Positions 41,350 to 50,652 of a stretch of DNA of 64,000 nucleotides are shown piece after piece. The translations under genes and the position numbers were made by a program. Below the pieces are notes generated by a model. It worked only from the letters and a program-made list of their open reading frames with translations. It had not been told where the DNA came from and made no database searches. This DNA is from JAAEPI01 sp964352625. GTDB taxonomy: Bacteria > Bacteroidota > Bacteroidia > Cytophagales > Cyclobacteriaceae. How positions within the stretch are numbered: the first letter of the stretch is position 1; each line of letters begins with the position of its first letter. The DNA lies in assembly GCA_964352625.1 (NCBI GenBank), contig CAYGSD010000005.1, positions 124,001-188,000 on the forward strand, in the 5' to 3' direction.

Positions 41350-41856
41350 ATGCCCTTAAATACTTCAGCAAAAACACTTCTTTCTCAACTCAAGGATATC
41401 ATTCAACAGCTCCAGCCGGGGCACTACTCCGAGCCGGTCAAAGTATTGAATAACTCTACATTAGGCCAGCATATTCGTCACACCATCGAGTTTTTTCTTT
41501 GCCTTATGGATGCCAGAAATCAAAGAGAGATCAACTACGACCTTCGAGAGCATGATGAGTTCATCCAGACAGATGAGAAGCTGGCGCTTAGCATTCTTGA
41601 TTCATTGGATGAGTTTCTGTCGGAGGAAATGTCCGATTTCGAGATTCTTCATGTTGCGAATTATGAAGTGACAGGAGGTGAAAACGTAAGTATGACTAGT
41701 AGTTTTTATCGTGAGCTTTCATACAATATTGAGCACACCATTCACCACATGGCTTTGATCAAAGTAGCCGTAAATGAGCAGTTTAGTTACGTGAAGTTGC
41801 CCAAGTATTTTGGCGTTGCAAGCTCCACCGTCAGACATCAGCAAAAGCAGCACTGA
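41350..41856 (+). CDS. DinB family protein
   Basis: A 168-residue four-helix protein with histidines expected to bind a metal: GQHIRHTIEF (about residues 35-44) and NIEHTIHHMALI (about 129-140). DinB-fold proteins include thiol-dependent transferases. The stop codon overlaps the next ATG by one base, so it starts a three-gene operon with an ATP-grasp enzyme and a LysE exporter. Its reaction there is unknown. Confidence 0.8.
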   Translation: MPLNTSAKTLLSQLKDIIQQLQPGHYSEPVKVLNNSTLGQHIRHTIEFFLCLMDARNQREINYDLREHDEFIQTDEKLALSILDSLDEFLSEEMSDFEILHVANYEVTGGENVSMTSSFYRELSYNIEHTIHHMALIKVAVNEQFSYVKLPKYFGVASSTVRHQQKQH

Positions 41857-42890
41857 TGAACCCTTGGCTAAAATGGAAAACCCGATGGTTTCGTTGGGAA
41901 TTCTGGCCATTCTGGTTCTTCTACATTCCCGTTTATTTCTACTTCATCTATCTGGCCATACGTGCCCGATCGTTTTTCTTTTTCGCTACCGCAAATCCAA
42001 CGATGGATTTCGGGGGAATGGTTGGTGAAAAAAAGTCCGACATTTTCAAATGGATTCCTCAGGAGTACTATCCAAAAACCATTCTGATAGAGGAAAGCGA
42101 TCGATCGAATTTGACTGAAATAGCCGCTGATATAGGTTTCCCTCTCATCGCGAAACCTGACATTGGAGAGCGCGGAAAGGGGGTTGAAGTGATGCATTCA
42201 GGGGAGGAATTGGCTAACTATTCATCTAGGGCGAATTACGATTTCCTACTTCAGGAAATGGTCACTTACCCATTGGAGTTGGGGGTGTTCTATGTTCGAT
42301 TTCCCTCCGAGACGAGCGGACGAATTACGTCCATTGTCTCGAAAGAATTTCTTAGTGTAAGCGGAGATGGTCAATCTACCGTCAAAGAGCTTATGATGGA
42401 TAAGGAACGGGCGGTTTTGCAAGTGGATTGGGAACATGAGCGATTGGCAAATGTCCTGGAGCAAGTTCCCGATAGAGGCGAGAAACTAGTTGTGGAGCCA
42501 ATTGGCAATCACTGCCGAGGAACAAAATTTCTGAATGCGACTCAAGAGGCAGACGACAAAATGAATGCAGCCATTGACTTCCTTGCCAAGCGGATTGAAG
42601 GATTCTACTATGGCCGATTTGACCTGAAGTGTCAATCGTTTGATGATTTGCGAGAGCTGAAGAATTTTAAAATCGTAGAATTGAATGGAGTTGGAGCTGA
42701 GCCGGCACATATTTATCAACCTGGATTTTCCTTGTTTGAAGCATACGCCATCGTCATGGACCATTACAAATGGATGGCTCGAGTGGCTCGTGAGAACAAG
42801 GAGCGAGGCATTCCGTATTGGTCTTTTCGGCGCGGATTGAAAAAATTATCGGATATTCGAGCCTACAACCGACGCATCAACCATACATGA
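41856..42890 (+). CDS. ATP-grasp ligase with N-terminal membrane segment
   Basis: A 344-residue protein with an aromatic-rich hydrophobic N-terminus (about residues 13-45, one or two membrane passes), followed by an ATP-grasp domain: PLIAKPDIGERGKGVEV (nucleotide lysine and glycine loop, about residues 95-111), FYYGRFDLKCQ and IVELNGVGAEPAH (metal-binding Glu/Asn at about 288-292). Related to D-Ala-D-Ala ligase-type enzymes that join a carboxylate to an amine. The membrane anchor and downstream exporter suggest a product made at, and sent out across, the membrane. Substrate unknown. Confidence 0.8.
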   Translation: MNPWLKWKTRWFRWEFWPFWFFYIPVYFYFIYLAIRARSFFFFATANPTMDFGGMVGEKKSDIFKWIPQEYYPKTILIEESDRSNLTEIAADIGFPLIAKPDIGERGKGVEVMHSGEELANYSSRANYDFLLQEMVTYPLELGVFYVRFPSETSGRITSIVSKEFLSVSGDGQSTVKELMMDKERAVLQVDWEHERLANVLEQVPDRGEKLVVEPIGNHCRGTKFLNATQEADDKMNAAIDFLAKRIEGFYYGRFDLKCQSFDDLRELKNFKIVELNGVGAEPAHIYQPGFSLFEAYAIVMDHYKWMARVARENKERGIPYWSFRRGLKKLSDIRAYNRRINHT

Positions 42891-43501
42891 TTTTACAAAC
42901 CTTTCTGGTTGCATTTATCATAAGTTATCTTGGCTCGATACCTCCGGGCATGGCTAATGTCTCGGTGATGCAGATGGCTATAAACAAACACCGTAGAGCT
43001 GCTATATTTTTTGCTATTTCTGCCACAGCTGTTGAATTCGTCTATGCCGGACTTACAGTGAAATTTCAGATTTTCCTCCATGAGTCAACTCAACTTGAAG
43101 GATATTTTCATTTGATCACGGGCATTGCGCTGATTATTGTTGGTTATCTAAACCTTAGGTCAAGATCAAAAAGTGAGAATGTGAAATCTCGGGAATTCGT
43201 AAGAGGGAGAGAGGGGTTCCAAAAAGGCATAATACTAGGATTAGTAAATCCAATGACCATTCCCTTTTGGTTGGTCGTCACTTCGTATTTAAGAAACCAT
43301 GAGTTGGTAATCCTCAAAGGCACTGCCTACTGGATGTATTTAGGTGGGTTAAGCGCAGGCACCTTTGTACTCCTTCTCACCGTGTTATGGCTTGGAGGAA
43401 AATTTGCCAGAATCTCCGACAATCAATTGCTAGTGCATAAAGTCCCGGGTCTCCTATTGATCGGGTTAGGAATTTACACCCTCGTTATGTGGCTGATCTA
43501 G
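42887..43501 (+). CDS. LysE family exporter
   Basis: A 204-residue inner-membrane protein of about six segments. The start at 42887 is used because MILQTFLVAFIISYLGSIPPG matches the LysE/RhtB N-terminus and overlaps the ATP-grasp stop by 4 bases (ATGA). The conserved PPG and GLVNPMTIPFW segments are present. The family exports amino acids and related compounds. Its coupling to an ATP-grasp ligase suggests export of an amino-acid or peptide product. It converges with the TerB-like gene, overlapping by 4 bases. Confidence 0.85.
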   Translation: MILQTFLVAFIISYLGSIPPGMANVSVMQMAINKHRRAAIFFAISATAVEFVYAGLTVKFQIFLHESTQLEGYFHLITGIALIIVGYLNLRSRSKSENVKSREFVRGREGFQKGIILGLVNPMTIPFWLVVTSYLRNHELVILKGTAYWMYLGGLSAGTFVLLLTVLWLGGKFARISDNQLLVHKVPGLLLIGLGIYTLVMWLI

Positions 43502-43941
43502 TATTCTAGTTCCAACCGATCCACGAGGTTGTTGATTGCCTGTTGTTCTTCTAATGAAATACCATCGGCAGCATTGGCAAACAAGTACATGGATTCCATG
43601 ATGAACTCTTTGTCATCGCGACTATCTTCGATATGTCCTTTCAGCGCATTGAGAAATTTCTTGTTCCATCGCTCAACGTTTTCAAGGAGGTAGCGAAACT
43701 CAGTTCGGAAATTCTGCGCAATTTTTTCTTTGTCAGCACCCGGTATCAGGCTCACATATTCGTCTGCAAGTCCCCGCGCTAGTTTCATGACACTATCCCA
43801 TTCTTCATCATCCAGTTTGCCATCGGACATACACACAAGAAGCGAAGGGTAAAGTTTAAGAATGTATACAAAAAGGTCTCTGTTGAGTTCAATCCGTCGA
43901 ACTCGCTGATACTCCTCGAGGAGTGCTTCAATGTGTGTCAT
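43498..43941 (-). CDS. TerB-like helical protein
   Basis: A 147-residue all-helical, acidic protein. CMSDGKLDDEEWDSVMKLA (about residues 37-55) and NAADGISLEEQQAINNL near the C-terminus follow the xADGxxxxxE pattern of TerB/DUF533-type domains with paired acidic metal sites. Cytoplasmic; function unknown. It stands alone between the LysE operon and mltF. Confidence 0.7.
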   Translation of the reverse strand: MTHIEALLEEYQRVRRIELNRDLFVYILKLYPSLLVCMSDGKLDDEEWDSVMKLARGLADEYVSLIPGADKEKIAQNFRTEFRYLLENVERWNKKFLNALKGHIEDSRDDKEFIMESMYLFANAADGISLEEQQAINNLVDRLELEY

Positions 43942-44014
43942 TAGCCGTTGGTTTTATTGAGTTTTCCCAAAGATATGTACTATTCAAATAATACAAATAA
44001 ATATTAATAAAATT

Positions 44015-45451
44015 CTATACTGTTTCTGGAACAATTTCCTTGTAGGTCTGGTAAATCGAATAAACGGTGCGCACATAGTTAACCGTTTCCGTGCCTCTGC
44101 AATATCCATATTTTACGACGGGATCGAGGTAATATTTGCGCTGAGATTTTTTCAAAAGATACTCTTCTACAACGGCCCATTTTTTAGGGTCGTCCCCATA
44201 CTTTTCCGCTAGAGCCATTGCGTCCTTCACGTGTCCTTGCCCCACATTGTATGAACCGAGAACGAATTTTATTCGCTCTTCAGGATCAGTGATTTCGTCC
44301 TTCCAGAAATTTTCTAACCACATCAGGTGCTTCTTTCCGGCGTTCAAATTTTGCCTCGGGTCATGAGGATTTTGTGCCCCGTGAGCTTGTGCTGTATTGG
44401 GCATGAGCTGCATCAGACCTCTCGCCCCAGCCCATGATACGGCCTTTGGGTTAAACTGAGATTCTTTATAAATCTGAGCGGAAAGTAGGCGCCAGTCCCA
44501 GCCCAACTCTATGGCAACTTCCTTTACCATATCGTCATATGGAGAGAGTTTGCCGCTTTCCATGGCGAAGAATTCACTGTCTGGATTGAGGTATTCGCTC
44601 CTCTTTTGAAAGTATCGATTGTAGATGGCATAGTACGCCGGCCCGTTTCGAATATCGGTGATCCATTTATCGAGTTCACCCTTCAATCCGGAAGCATTTT
44701 TTCTAATCCCCCACGCAATCTGCTGCGGAAAACTGACCGGGGTTTTCACATCAAGGTTGGGGTAGAAGGAGGCATTTACCAAAGCAATATCTTCCTCAGC
44801 CACTGTGTAATCAATTTCACCCTCCGCGACCTTTCGGATCAATTTTTCCGTCTCTATCTCAGGATCTTCTTCTACCAGAATGATGTCCCCACCTATTTCT
44901 TCCGAAAGATTTCTCATTCTTTCTAGATAAGCAGAATGATGCCGTACGTGAACTGTTTTCCCGATTAGATCAATAGGGTTCCTTAAGGCCAGCCTGTCAA
45001 TTTTTTTTGGGTGCATTTTTTTCCATCCTTCCGGTTTTCTTTGGATTAGCACCTGCCTGGCCAGGCTGTGATATCTGGTAAAATCGATTCTTTTTTTCCT
45101 TTCCTTGGTAATTGTGAGGTTATATGCGAGAATGTCAGTTTCTCCACGATTCAGCTTATTGAAGCCCTCTTCCAAACTCGGCGTTACGTCTATTCGCAAC
45201 TCAAGTCCATGCTTTTTGGTGAAGCGATTGAGTAGCTCATACTCATAGCCCATCGTTTTTCCCTTGTAGACAAAATAGCCCGTTGAGCTATTGTCCATTG
45301 ATACGATGATGTATCCCCGTTTTTTGATTTTGTCGAAATCAACATCCGCAATGACCTCTTCCGCTTCGTTTTTTTTGGAGCGGTTATTTTTCTCACAGCT
45401 TGAAAAAGAGAAAATAAGAAGCAGGCAAACGGCTATTCGCACTTTGTGCAT
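44015..45451 (-). CDS. mltF: MltF-type lytic transglycosylase lipoprotein
   Basis: A 478-residue protein that cleaves peptidoglycan. N-terminal lipoprotein signal (LLLIFSFSSC), then a solute-binding type 3 domain (about residues 45-275), then a C-terminal SLT domain with catalytic Glu in YKESQFNPKAVSWAGARGLMQLMP. This is the MltF arrangement. The chain is membrane-anchored and periplasmic. It stands in its own transcript downstream of dxs on the same strand. Confidence 0.93.
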   Translation of the reverse strand: MHKVRIAVCLLLIFSFSSCEKNNRSKKNEAEEVIADVDFDKIKKRGYIIVSMDNSSTGYFVYKGKTMGYEYELLNRFTKKHGLELRIDVTPSLEEGFNKLNRGETDILAYNLTITKERKKRIDFTRYHSLARQVLIQRKPEGWKKMHPKKIDRLALRNPIDLIGKTVHVRHHSAYLERMRNLSEEIGGDIILVEEDPEIETEKLIRKVAEGEIDYTVAEEDIALVNASFYPNLDVKTPVSFPQQIAWGIRKNASGLKGELDKWITDIRNGPAYYAIYNRYFQKRSEYLNPDSEFFAMESGKLSPYDDMVKEVAIELGWDWRLLSAQIYKESQFNPKAVSWAGARGLMQLMPNTAQAHGAQNPHDPRQNLNAGKKHLMWLENFWKDEITDPEERIKFVLGSYNVGQGHVKDAMALAEKYGDDPKKWAVVEEYLLKKSQRKYYLDPVVKYGYCRGTETVNYVRTVYSIYQTYKEIVPETV

Positions 45452-45498
45452 TCCACAAAATGCTACTTTTTTTAGAATTTTCCCAATCTAGAAAGTGA

Positions 45499-47415
45499 TT
45501 AGGCAAGCTGATTTTCAGCAATCAATTTACGGACAGCTGACTCAATGGCTTCAGTATCGTACCCGCACTCACGATACAATTCGGGTTGCTCACCATGTTC
45601 CACTATTCGATCCGGAATACCAAGCCGCACTACTTTAGAGTGATAATCATTGTCGGCCATGAATTCTAAAATAGCGGATCCGAATCCACCCTGAAGACAC
45701 CCATCCTCAACGGTGATCACATATTCATGAGCTTGAAAAACTTCGTGGAGCAATTCTTCATCAAGAGGCTTAACAAACCTCATGTCATATACACTAGGGT
45801 TGACCCCCTCCTTGGTGAGATTGTTTGCAGCGGATACTGCAAAATTTCCAACGGTTCCAAAACTCAAAATGGCAAGATCCTTTCCTTCGATGATTTTTCT
45901 ACCCTTTCCAATTTCGATGGTCTCGAAGGGTGTTCTCCATTCGGGCATCACGCCGCTTCCTCTTGGGTACCGGATGGAAAAAGGCCCTTCTTTGTATTTC
46001 GAAGCGGTGAACATCAGGTTTCGAAGTTCTTGCTCGTTCATGGGTGCTGACACAATCAAATTCGGAAGACATCTCATGAAAGCCACGTCGTACGCGCCAT
46101 GATGAGTAGGACCATCTGCACCTGCCATACCCGCTCGATCCATACACAGCACTACCGGTAGTTTCTGAATGCACACATCATGAACAACCTGATCATAGGC
46201 TCGCTGCATGAATGTGCTATAGATGTTGCAGAAGGGTGTCATGCCCTGTGTGGCCAAACCAGCAGAAAAAGTAACCGCATGCTGCTCGGCGATACCCACA
46301 TCAATTGCTCGATCTGGCATCTCGCGCATCATGATATTCATTGAAGATCCCGAGGGCATGGCCGGGGTTACACCCATGATCGTTTCATCTTCCTTGGCCA
46401 ATTCCACCAAGGTATGGCCGAATACATCCTGGTACTTTGGCGGCTGTGGTTTGTCTGGAATGGTTTTGTGGATTTCTCCGGAAATTTTGTCAAACGTGCC
46501 AGGAGCGTGCCACTTGGTTTGATTTTCCTCAGCTAGCTTGTAGCCTTTGCCTTTTACCGTGACGCAGTGAAGAATTTTAGGGCCCGGAATTTTCTTAAGG
46601 TCATTCAGCACCGAAACCAAATGATTCACGTCATGCCCATCTACTGGCCCAAAATACCGAAGGTTGAGTGATTCGAATAGATTGCTTTGCTTTAGCAGGA
46701 ATGACTTAACGCTGTTTTCTACCTTGGAGGCAATCGTGCGAGCATCGGGCCCGAACTTGCTGATTTTGCCCAGTAATTTCCAAACCTCATCGCGCACTTT
46801 ATTGTATGTCTGAGAGGTGGTGATATCGGTCAGGTAATCCTTCAAGGCACCCACATTCGGGTCAATGGACATGCAATTGTCATTGAGGATAATGATCAAG
46901 TTGGAATTAGAAACTCCGGCGTGATTCATCGCCTCGAACGCCATTCCACCGGTCATAGCGCCATCACCAATCACGGCGATGTGCTGTTTATCTTTGTCGT
47001 CCTTTTGAAAGGAAGCGACAGCCATACCAAGTGCAGCTGAGATGGAAGTGGAGGAATGCCCTACTCCAAACGTGTCGTATTCGCTTTCGCTCCTTTTGGG
47101 GAATCCTGAGATGCCCTTGTATTTTCTATTGGTGTGGAATTGGTCTTTTCTTCCGGTCAGAATTTTGTGACCATACGCCTGGTGCCCTACGTCCCATACA
47201 AGCTGATCTTTGGGGGTGTTGAACACGTAATGCAGCGCTACAGTTAGCTCAACTACACCGAGGCTGGCACCAAAGTGTCCTCCGAAAATAGAAACGTGAT
47301 CAACTATATAATCTCGAAGCTCTGCGCAGACTTGTACCAACTTGGTTTCGTCAAGTTGCTTTAGATCATCTGGGGAATCGATCTGCGAAAGTAGAGGTCC
47401 TGGATTAATCTGCAT
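45499..47415 (-). CDS. dxs: 1-deoxy-D-xylulose-5-phosphate synthase
   Basis: A 638-residue thiamine diphosphate enzyme that joins pyruvate and glyceraldehyde-3-phosphate, the first step of the MEP isoprenoid pathway. HQAYGHKILTGR, GHSSTSISAALGMA, GDGAMTGGMAFEAMNHAG with the ThiDP-binding region, and GIAEQHAVTFSAGLA with the catalytic Glu are visible. The ATG at 47415 (MQINPGPLLSQI) matches the family start; an upstream GTG in frame is less likely. Confidence 0.96.
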   Translation of the reverse strand: MQINPGPLLSQIDSPDDLKQLDETKLVQVCAELRDYIVDHVSIFGGHFGASLGVVELTVALHYVFNTPKDQLVWDVGHQAYGHKILTGRKDQFHTNRKYKGISGFPKRSESEYDTFGVGHSSTSISAALGMAVASFQKDDKDKQHIAVIGDGAMTGGMAFEAMNHAGVSNSNLIIILNDNCMSIDPNVGALKDYLTDITTSQTYNKVRDEVWKLLGKISKFGPDARTIASKVENSVKSFLLKQSNLFESLNLRYFGPVDGHDVNHLVSVLNDLKKIPGPKILHCVTVKGKGYKLAEENQTKWHAPGTFDKISGEIHKTIPDKPQPPKYQDVFGHTLVELAKEDETIMGVTPAMPSGSSMNIMMREMPDRAIDVGIAEQHAVTFSAGLATQGMTPFCNIYSTFMQRAYDQVVHDVCIQKLPVVLCMDRAGMAGADGPTHHGAYDVAFMRCLPNLIVSAPMNEQELRNLMFTASKYKEGPFSIRYPRGSGVMPEWRTPFETIEIGKGRKIIEGKDLAILSFGTVGNFAVSAANNLTKEGVNPSVYDMRFVKPLDEELLHEVFQAHEYVITVEDGCLQGGFGSAILEFMADNDYHSKVVRLGIPDRIVEHGEQPELYRECGYDTEAIESAVRKLIAENQLA

Positions 47416-47517
47416 TCTATTGGCCTGTTTTATCAGGCGTGCCACGTGGCAAACGACAAATCTAAACGATTTCGTTCCACCTCCTGATGAGAAAATGTCA
47501 TAATTTTGAAGTTGCCA

Positions 47518-48309
47518 ATGAGTACGTCAACCACCACGGACAAGTTTGAAATTCATTTACCCCTTTTCGAAGGGCCATTTGACCTCCTTCTTTTCTTTAT
47601 TGAAAGGGACGAATTGGACATTTATGATATTCCTATTGCCAAGATCACAGAGGATTTTTTAAGCTACTTACATCAGTTGGAAAAGCTGAATGTTGAGGTG
47701 GCAAGTGAATTTATTTTAGTCGCGGCTACTCTCATGCGGATCAAAGCAAAGATGCTTCTCCCAAGACCGACTCTGGATGAAGAGGGGAATGAGATTGACC
47801 CTAGGGAAGAACTTGTGAAGCACTTGCTCGAATACAAAAAGTACAAGTCTGTGGTGTCGGATCTTTCAGAGATGGAAACCCAAAGGTTGGATCGGGAGCG
47901 CCGTGGCAATCTGCTCAAGGAAATCAAAAAGCTTTCTGAGGGGGTGAACGTGGAGGCTGAAATGCAAGACCTTGATCTTTATAAGATGATGCGGGTTTTT
48001 GAAAAAGTCATGGATCGGCATGAGCTGGAGAAGAATAAACCCACGCACCATGTGGTTCAATATCCATATAGCATAGATGGACAGAAGACCTATGTAATGT
48101 CACTTTTGTCAACCGCTGGAAAAGGACGAGTTTCTTTTGTGGATATCATCAACGAGAAGCCAGAGAAAATTCTCGTTATCTATAATTTTCTAGCAATCCT
48201 GGAATTGCTGCAATTGGCCAAAGTCACTATACACGTAGGTGAAGGATTCAATAATTTCTGGGTGGAAAGAAGAAGCCTCGATCCGGAGAGTGTCCAGAGC
48301 GAGGCTTAA
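47518..48309 (+). CDS. scpA: Segregation and condensation protein A
   Basis: A 263-residue kleisin subunit of the SMC-ScpAB chromosome condensin. FEGPFDLLLFFIERDELDIYDIPIAKIT (residues 13-40) is the N-terminal helix set that contacts the SMC neck, and the C-terminal winged helix region lies around 190-255. The ATG at 47518 is preferred to an in-frame TTG at 47506. No scpB follows. A small hairpin, CCCGA-TACG-TCGGG, at 48319-48332 may end the transcript. Confidence 0.93.
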   Translation: MSTSTTTDKFEIHLPLFEGPFDLLLFFIERDELDIYDIPIAKITEDFLSYLHQLEKLNVEVASEFILVAATLMRIKAKMLLPRPTLDEEGNEIDPREELVKHLLEYKKYKSVVSDLSEMETQRLDRERRGNLLKEIKKLSEGVNVEAEMQDLDLYKMMRVFEKVMDRHELEKNKPTHHVVQYPYSIDGQKTYVMSLLSTAGKGRVSFVDIINEKPEKILVIYNFLAILELLQLAKVTIHVGEGFNNFWVERRSLDPESVQSEA

Positions 48310-48318
48310 TGCTTGTGT

Positions 48319-48340
48319 CCCGATACGTCGGGGGATTTTG
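48319..48340 (+). terminator. Weak hairpin terminator after scpA
   Basis: CCCGA, loop TACG, TCGGG (48319-48332), followed by GGATTTTG. The stem is only 5 bp and the T tract short. Confidence 0.4.
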
Positions 48341-48344
48341 TTTC

Positions 48345-48764
48345 TTAGAATTTCTCTAATCTGCTAAAGAAGAAGTTTCCTTCGATCTCCGCATTTTCAT
48401 CAGAGTCAGATCCATGAATGGCGTTTGCGTCGATGGACTTGGCAAACATTTTTCTAATGGTTCCTTCAGCAGCTTCTTGAGGGTTGGTCGCGCCAATCAA
48501 TTTTCTGAAATCTTCCACGGCATTCTCCTTTTCAAGAATCATGGCTACTATTGGTCCTGAAGACATGTAGGCAACAAGCTCACCGTAGAATGGACGCTCT
48601 TTGTGCACTTCGTAGAATTGTCCTGCTCTTTCTTCAGTTAATTTCATCAGCTTCATTGCTTTGATGGTGAAGCCATTTTCCTCAATGATCTTAGTGATCG
48701 CTCCGAAATTTCCCTCAGCGTAAGCGTCAGGTTTGATCATGGTGAAGGTTCTGTTTGTAGCCAT
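48345..48764 (-). CDS. ndk: Nucleoside diphosphate kinase
   Basis: A 139-residue enzyme that balances nucleoside triphosphates. The phosphorylated histidine is His117 in NAIHGSDSDENA, and the N-terminal RTFTMIKPDAY carries the Lys of the active site. Length and all motifs are standard. A candidate -7 promoter lies at 48802-48809. It is divergent from the nrnA-like gene. Confidence 0.97.
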   Translation of the reverse strand: MATNRTFTMIKPDAYAEGNFGAITKIIEENGFTIKAMKLMKLTEERAGQFYEVHKERPFYGELVAYMSSGPIVAMILEKENAVEDFRKLIGATNPQEAAEGTIRKMFAKSIDANAIHGSDSDENAEIEGNFFFSRLEKF

Positions 48765-48801
48765 TTTTGCGTTCTTCTTGTTTGGGTTTTAAAATCGAGC
48801 G

Positions 48802-48809
48802 CAAAACTA
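48802..48809 (-). promoter_or_regulatory. -7 promoter element for ndk
   Basis: On the minus strand TAGTTTTG matches TAnnTTTG exactly, 38 bases before the ndk ATG. TTG-containing sequence lies upstream, at a slightly short spacing. Confidence 0.45.
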
Positions 48810-48940
48810 GCATTTTCAACCCTCAAAAAAAGGAGTATCCTCAATCTTTCCTCTTTGGTTATTTCTAAAGCATTGTTAAAACTTATTCTTTGTCATCAAT
48901 TTTCGTCAGCTTTGCGGATTCATTTGCCTGATGGGCGCAT

Positions 48941-49948
48941 ATGATGAAGGACTTACCAGCAATAAAGGAGCTCTTGTCTTCCCCAAAGAACGTAGTGATA
49001 ACTACGCACTCTAACCCTGACGCAGACGCATTGGGTTCTTCTTTGGGGCTCTATTGGTATCTCACCAATGCAGGGCATTCGGCGAGGGTGATTGTGCCTA
49101 CTGAGTACCCAGATTTCCTGAAATGGATGCCGGGTAATGAGACGGTTCTTTCTTTTACAAAGGAGAATGCCGAGGACGTGAAAGAACGATTTTTGGCTTG
49201 TGATGCCATCTTCTCATTGGATTTTTCAGACCTAAAAAGGATAGATGATCTCGGAGAGTTCGTGGCAGAGTCGAAGGCCAGAAAAGTGAATATAGACCAT
49301 CATCAAAATCCTCAGGATTTCTGTGATTTGGTGATTCACTCCACCGAAGCTGCCGCCGCGGCGGAGTTGGTATTTGACATGATTGTAGCCTTGGACGGAA
49401 AGAAAGCGTTGGACCCACAAATCTCTGATTGTTTGTATGCCGGCATCATGACGGACACGGGCTCGTTCAAGCACTCCAACACCACTGCAAAGGTTCATCG
49501 GACAGTAGCGGATTTGATAGAGTGTGGTGCTGATGCGGGTAGAGTTAGTAGAGAGATTTATGATACCAACTCACTAAATCGGTTACGCTTTTTAGGATTT
49601 GCCCTTAGCAAATTGCTTCAGGTGGACAAGAAAAATGGAGTTGGGTATTTTGCTATTTCTCAGGAAGTGGCTGAGCGTTTCAACTTACAAAGTGGCGACA
49701 CGGAGGGGTTGGTGAATTATGCCCTCTCTATTAAGGGGATGTCTGTAGCAGCTTTGTTTAAGGAGAAGGACGGTAAGGTAAAAATGTCCTTTCGATCGGT
49801 TGGAGATATTGCGGTTAATAAATTTGCGGAAGATCATTTTTCGGGAGGCGGGCATAGCAATGCAGCCGGAGGAATTTCAGATCTCTCGCTGAATGAGACA
49901 GTTGAAAAATTCAAAAAATTGGTAAACAGTAAAGAGTTAGTAGGATGA
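48941..49948 (+). CDS. nrnA: DHH family phosphoesterase, NrnA-type oligoribonuclease/pAp phosphatase
   Basis: A 335-residue DHH/DHHA1 protein. Metal motifs: THSNPDADALGSSLG (about residues 21-35), FSLDFSD, VNIDHHQNP (about 114-122) and GIMTDTGSFKH; the C-terminal DHHA1 domain has FSGGGHSNAAGG. NrnA enzymes degrade short RNAs and hydrolyse pAp, the by-product of PAPS-using sulfotransferases, of which three are in this window. It overlaps the next gene by 4 bases. Confidence 0.9.
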   Translation: MMKDLPAIKELLSSPKNVVITTHSNPDADALGSSLGLYWYLTNAGHSARVIVPTEYPDFLKWMPGNETVLSFTKENAEDVKERFLACDAIFSLDFSDLKRIDDLGEFVAESKARKVNIDHHQNPQDFCDLVIHSTEAAAAAELVFDMIVALDGKKALDPQISDCLYAGIMTDTGSFKHSNTTAKVHRTVADLIECGADAGRVSREIYDTNSLNRLRFLGFALSKLLQVDKKNGVGYFAISQEVAERFNLQSGDTEGLVNYALSIKGMSVAALFKEKDGKVKMSFRSVGDIAVNKFAEDHFSGGGHSNAAGGISDLSLNETVEKFKKLVNSKELVG

Positions 49949-50652
49949 AATTGAAGAAGGTTTTAAAGTCAGGATTTTTCTCAGCCTTGATGGTGGTGAT
50001 TGGATTTCAGGTGGCTTGTGGTGATCCGTTGACGGAAATAGTTACAGATGAAGAGCAGTTGGAAGTGGATATTGAGGATATGGAGAATTATTTAGCAGAT
50101 AATGGATATAATGATTTTGATACTCTGGATTTTGATGTGAGAGCTCTTATCTTAGAGGAGGGTGATGGAGAGGAAATTGAATATGGGGACATTGTCAATT
50201 ATCATTACATTGGGAGGTTTCTGGATGGTGAAATTTTTGATACCACATATCCTGATCTAGCCTTTAAGCAGGATACAGCTAATACGGACTCATTAGTATT
50301 TGAATTGGATGATAATGACAATTTTGTATTAGATATTAATGGGTTGCCATCAATCGAGTATGTCGAATATTATGAAGACTATATTCCCATCTACCGTGCT
50401 TCAAATCTATATTCTACCTTCATAACAACCCACACACCTGAAGGCTGGTTTATTCGAAATGAGGGGGGGTATGCCGAAGGATTTGCGTTAGGGGCTCATT
50501 TTACCTTTGAAAGAGTAAACCTTGGAGGGTCAGGGTTAGTTCTTATTCCAGATCAGGTGGGATCCAGTAGGTTCGGTGATGCAGCTAGGTTTATTTTTCT
50601 ATATGGTCGTCAAGCAGTTTCCTTTGAAATTAGGCCCGTCAGAAAACACTAA
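49945..50652 (+). CDS. FKBP-like peptidyl-prolyl isomerase lipoprotein
   Basis: A 235-residue exported protein. A signal sequence ends at a lipid-type cysteine (residue 25, FQVACG). The FKBP domain begins at EYGDIVNYHYIGRFLDGEIFDTT (about residue 73) and is interrupted by an acidic insertion of roughly 60 residues (DTANTDSLVFELDDNDN...) before GFALGAHFTFER and LIPDQVGSSRFGDA, so it is a split FKBP. It is membrane-anchored in the periplasm or outer leaflet and likely helps fold secreted proteins. The start overlaps the nrnA stop in ATGA. Confidence 0.8.
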   Translation: MKLKKVLKSGFFSALMVVIGFQVACGDPLTEIVTDEEQLEVDIEDMENYLADNGYNDFDTLDFDVRALILEEGDGEEIEYGDIVNYHYIGRFLDGEIFDTTYPDLAFKQDTANTDSLVFELDDNDNFVLDINGLPSIEYVEYYEDYIPIYRASNLYSTFITTHTPEGWFIRNEGGYAEGFALGAHFTFERVNLGGSGLVLIPDQVGSSRFGDAARFIFLYGRQAVSFEIRPVRKH

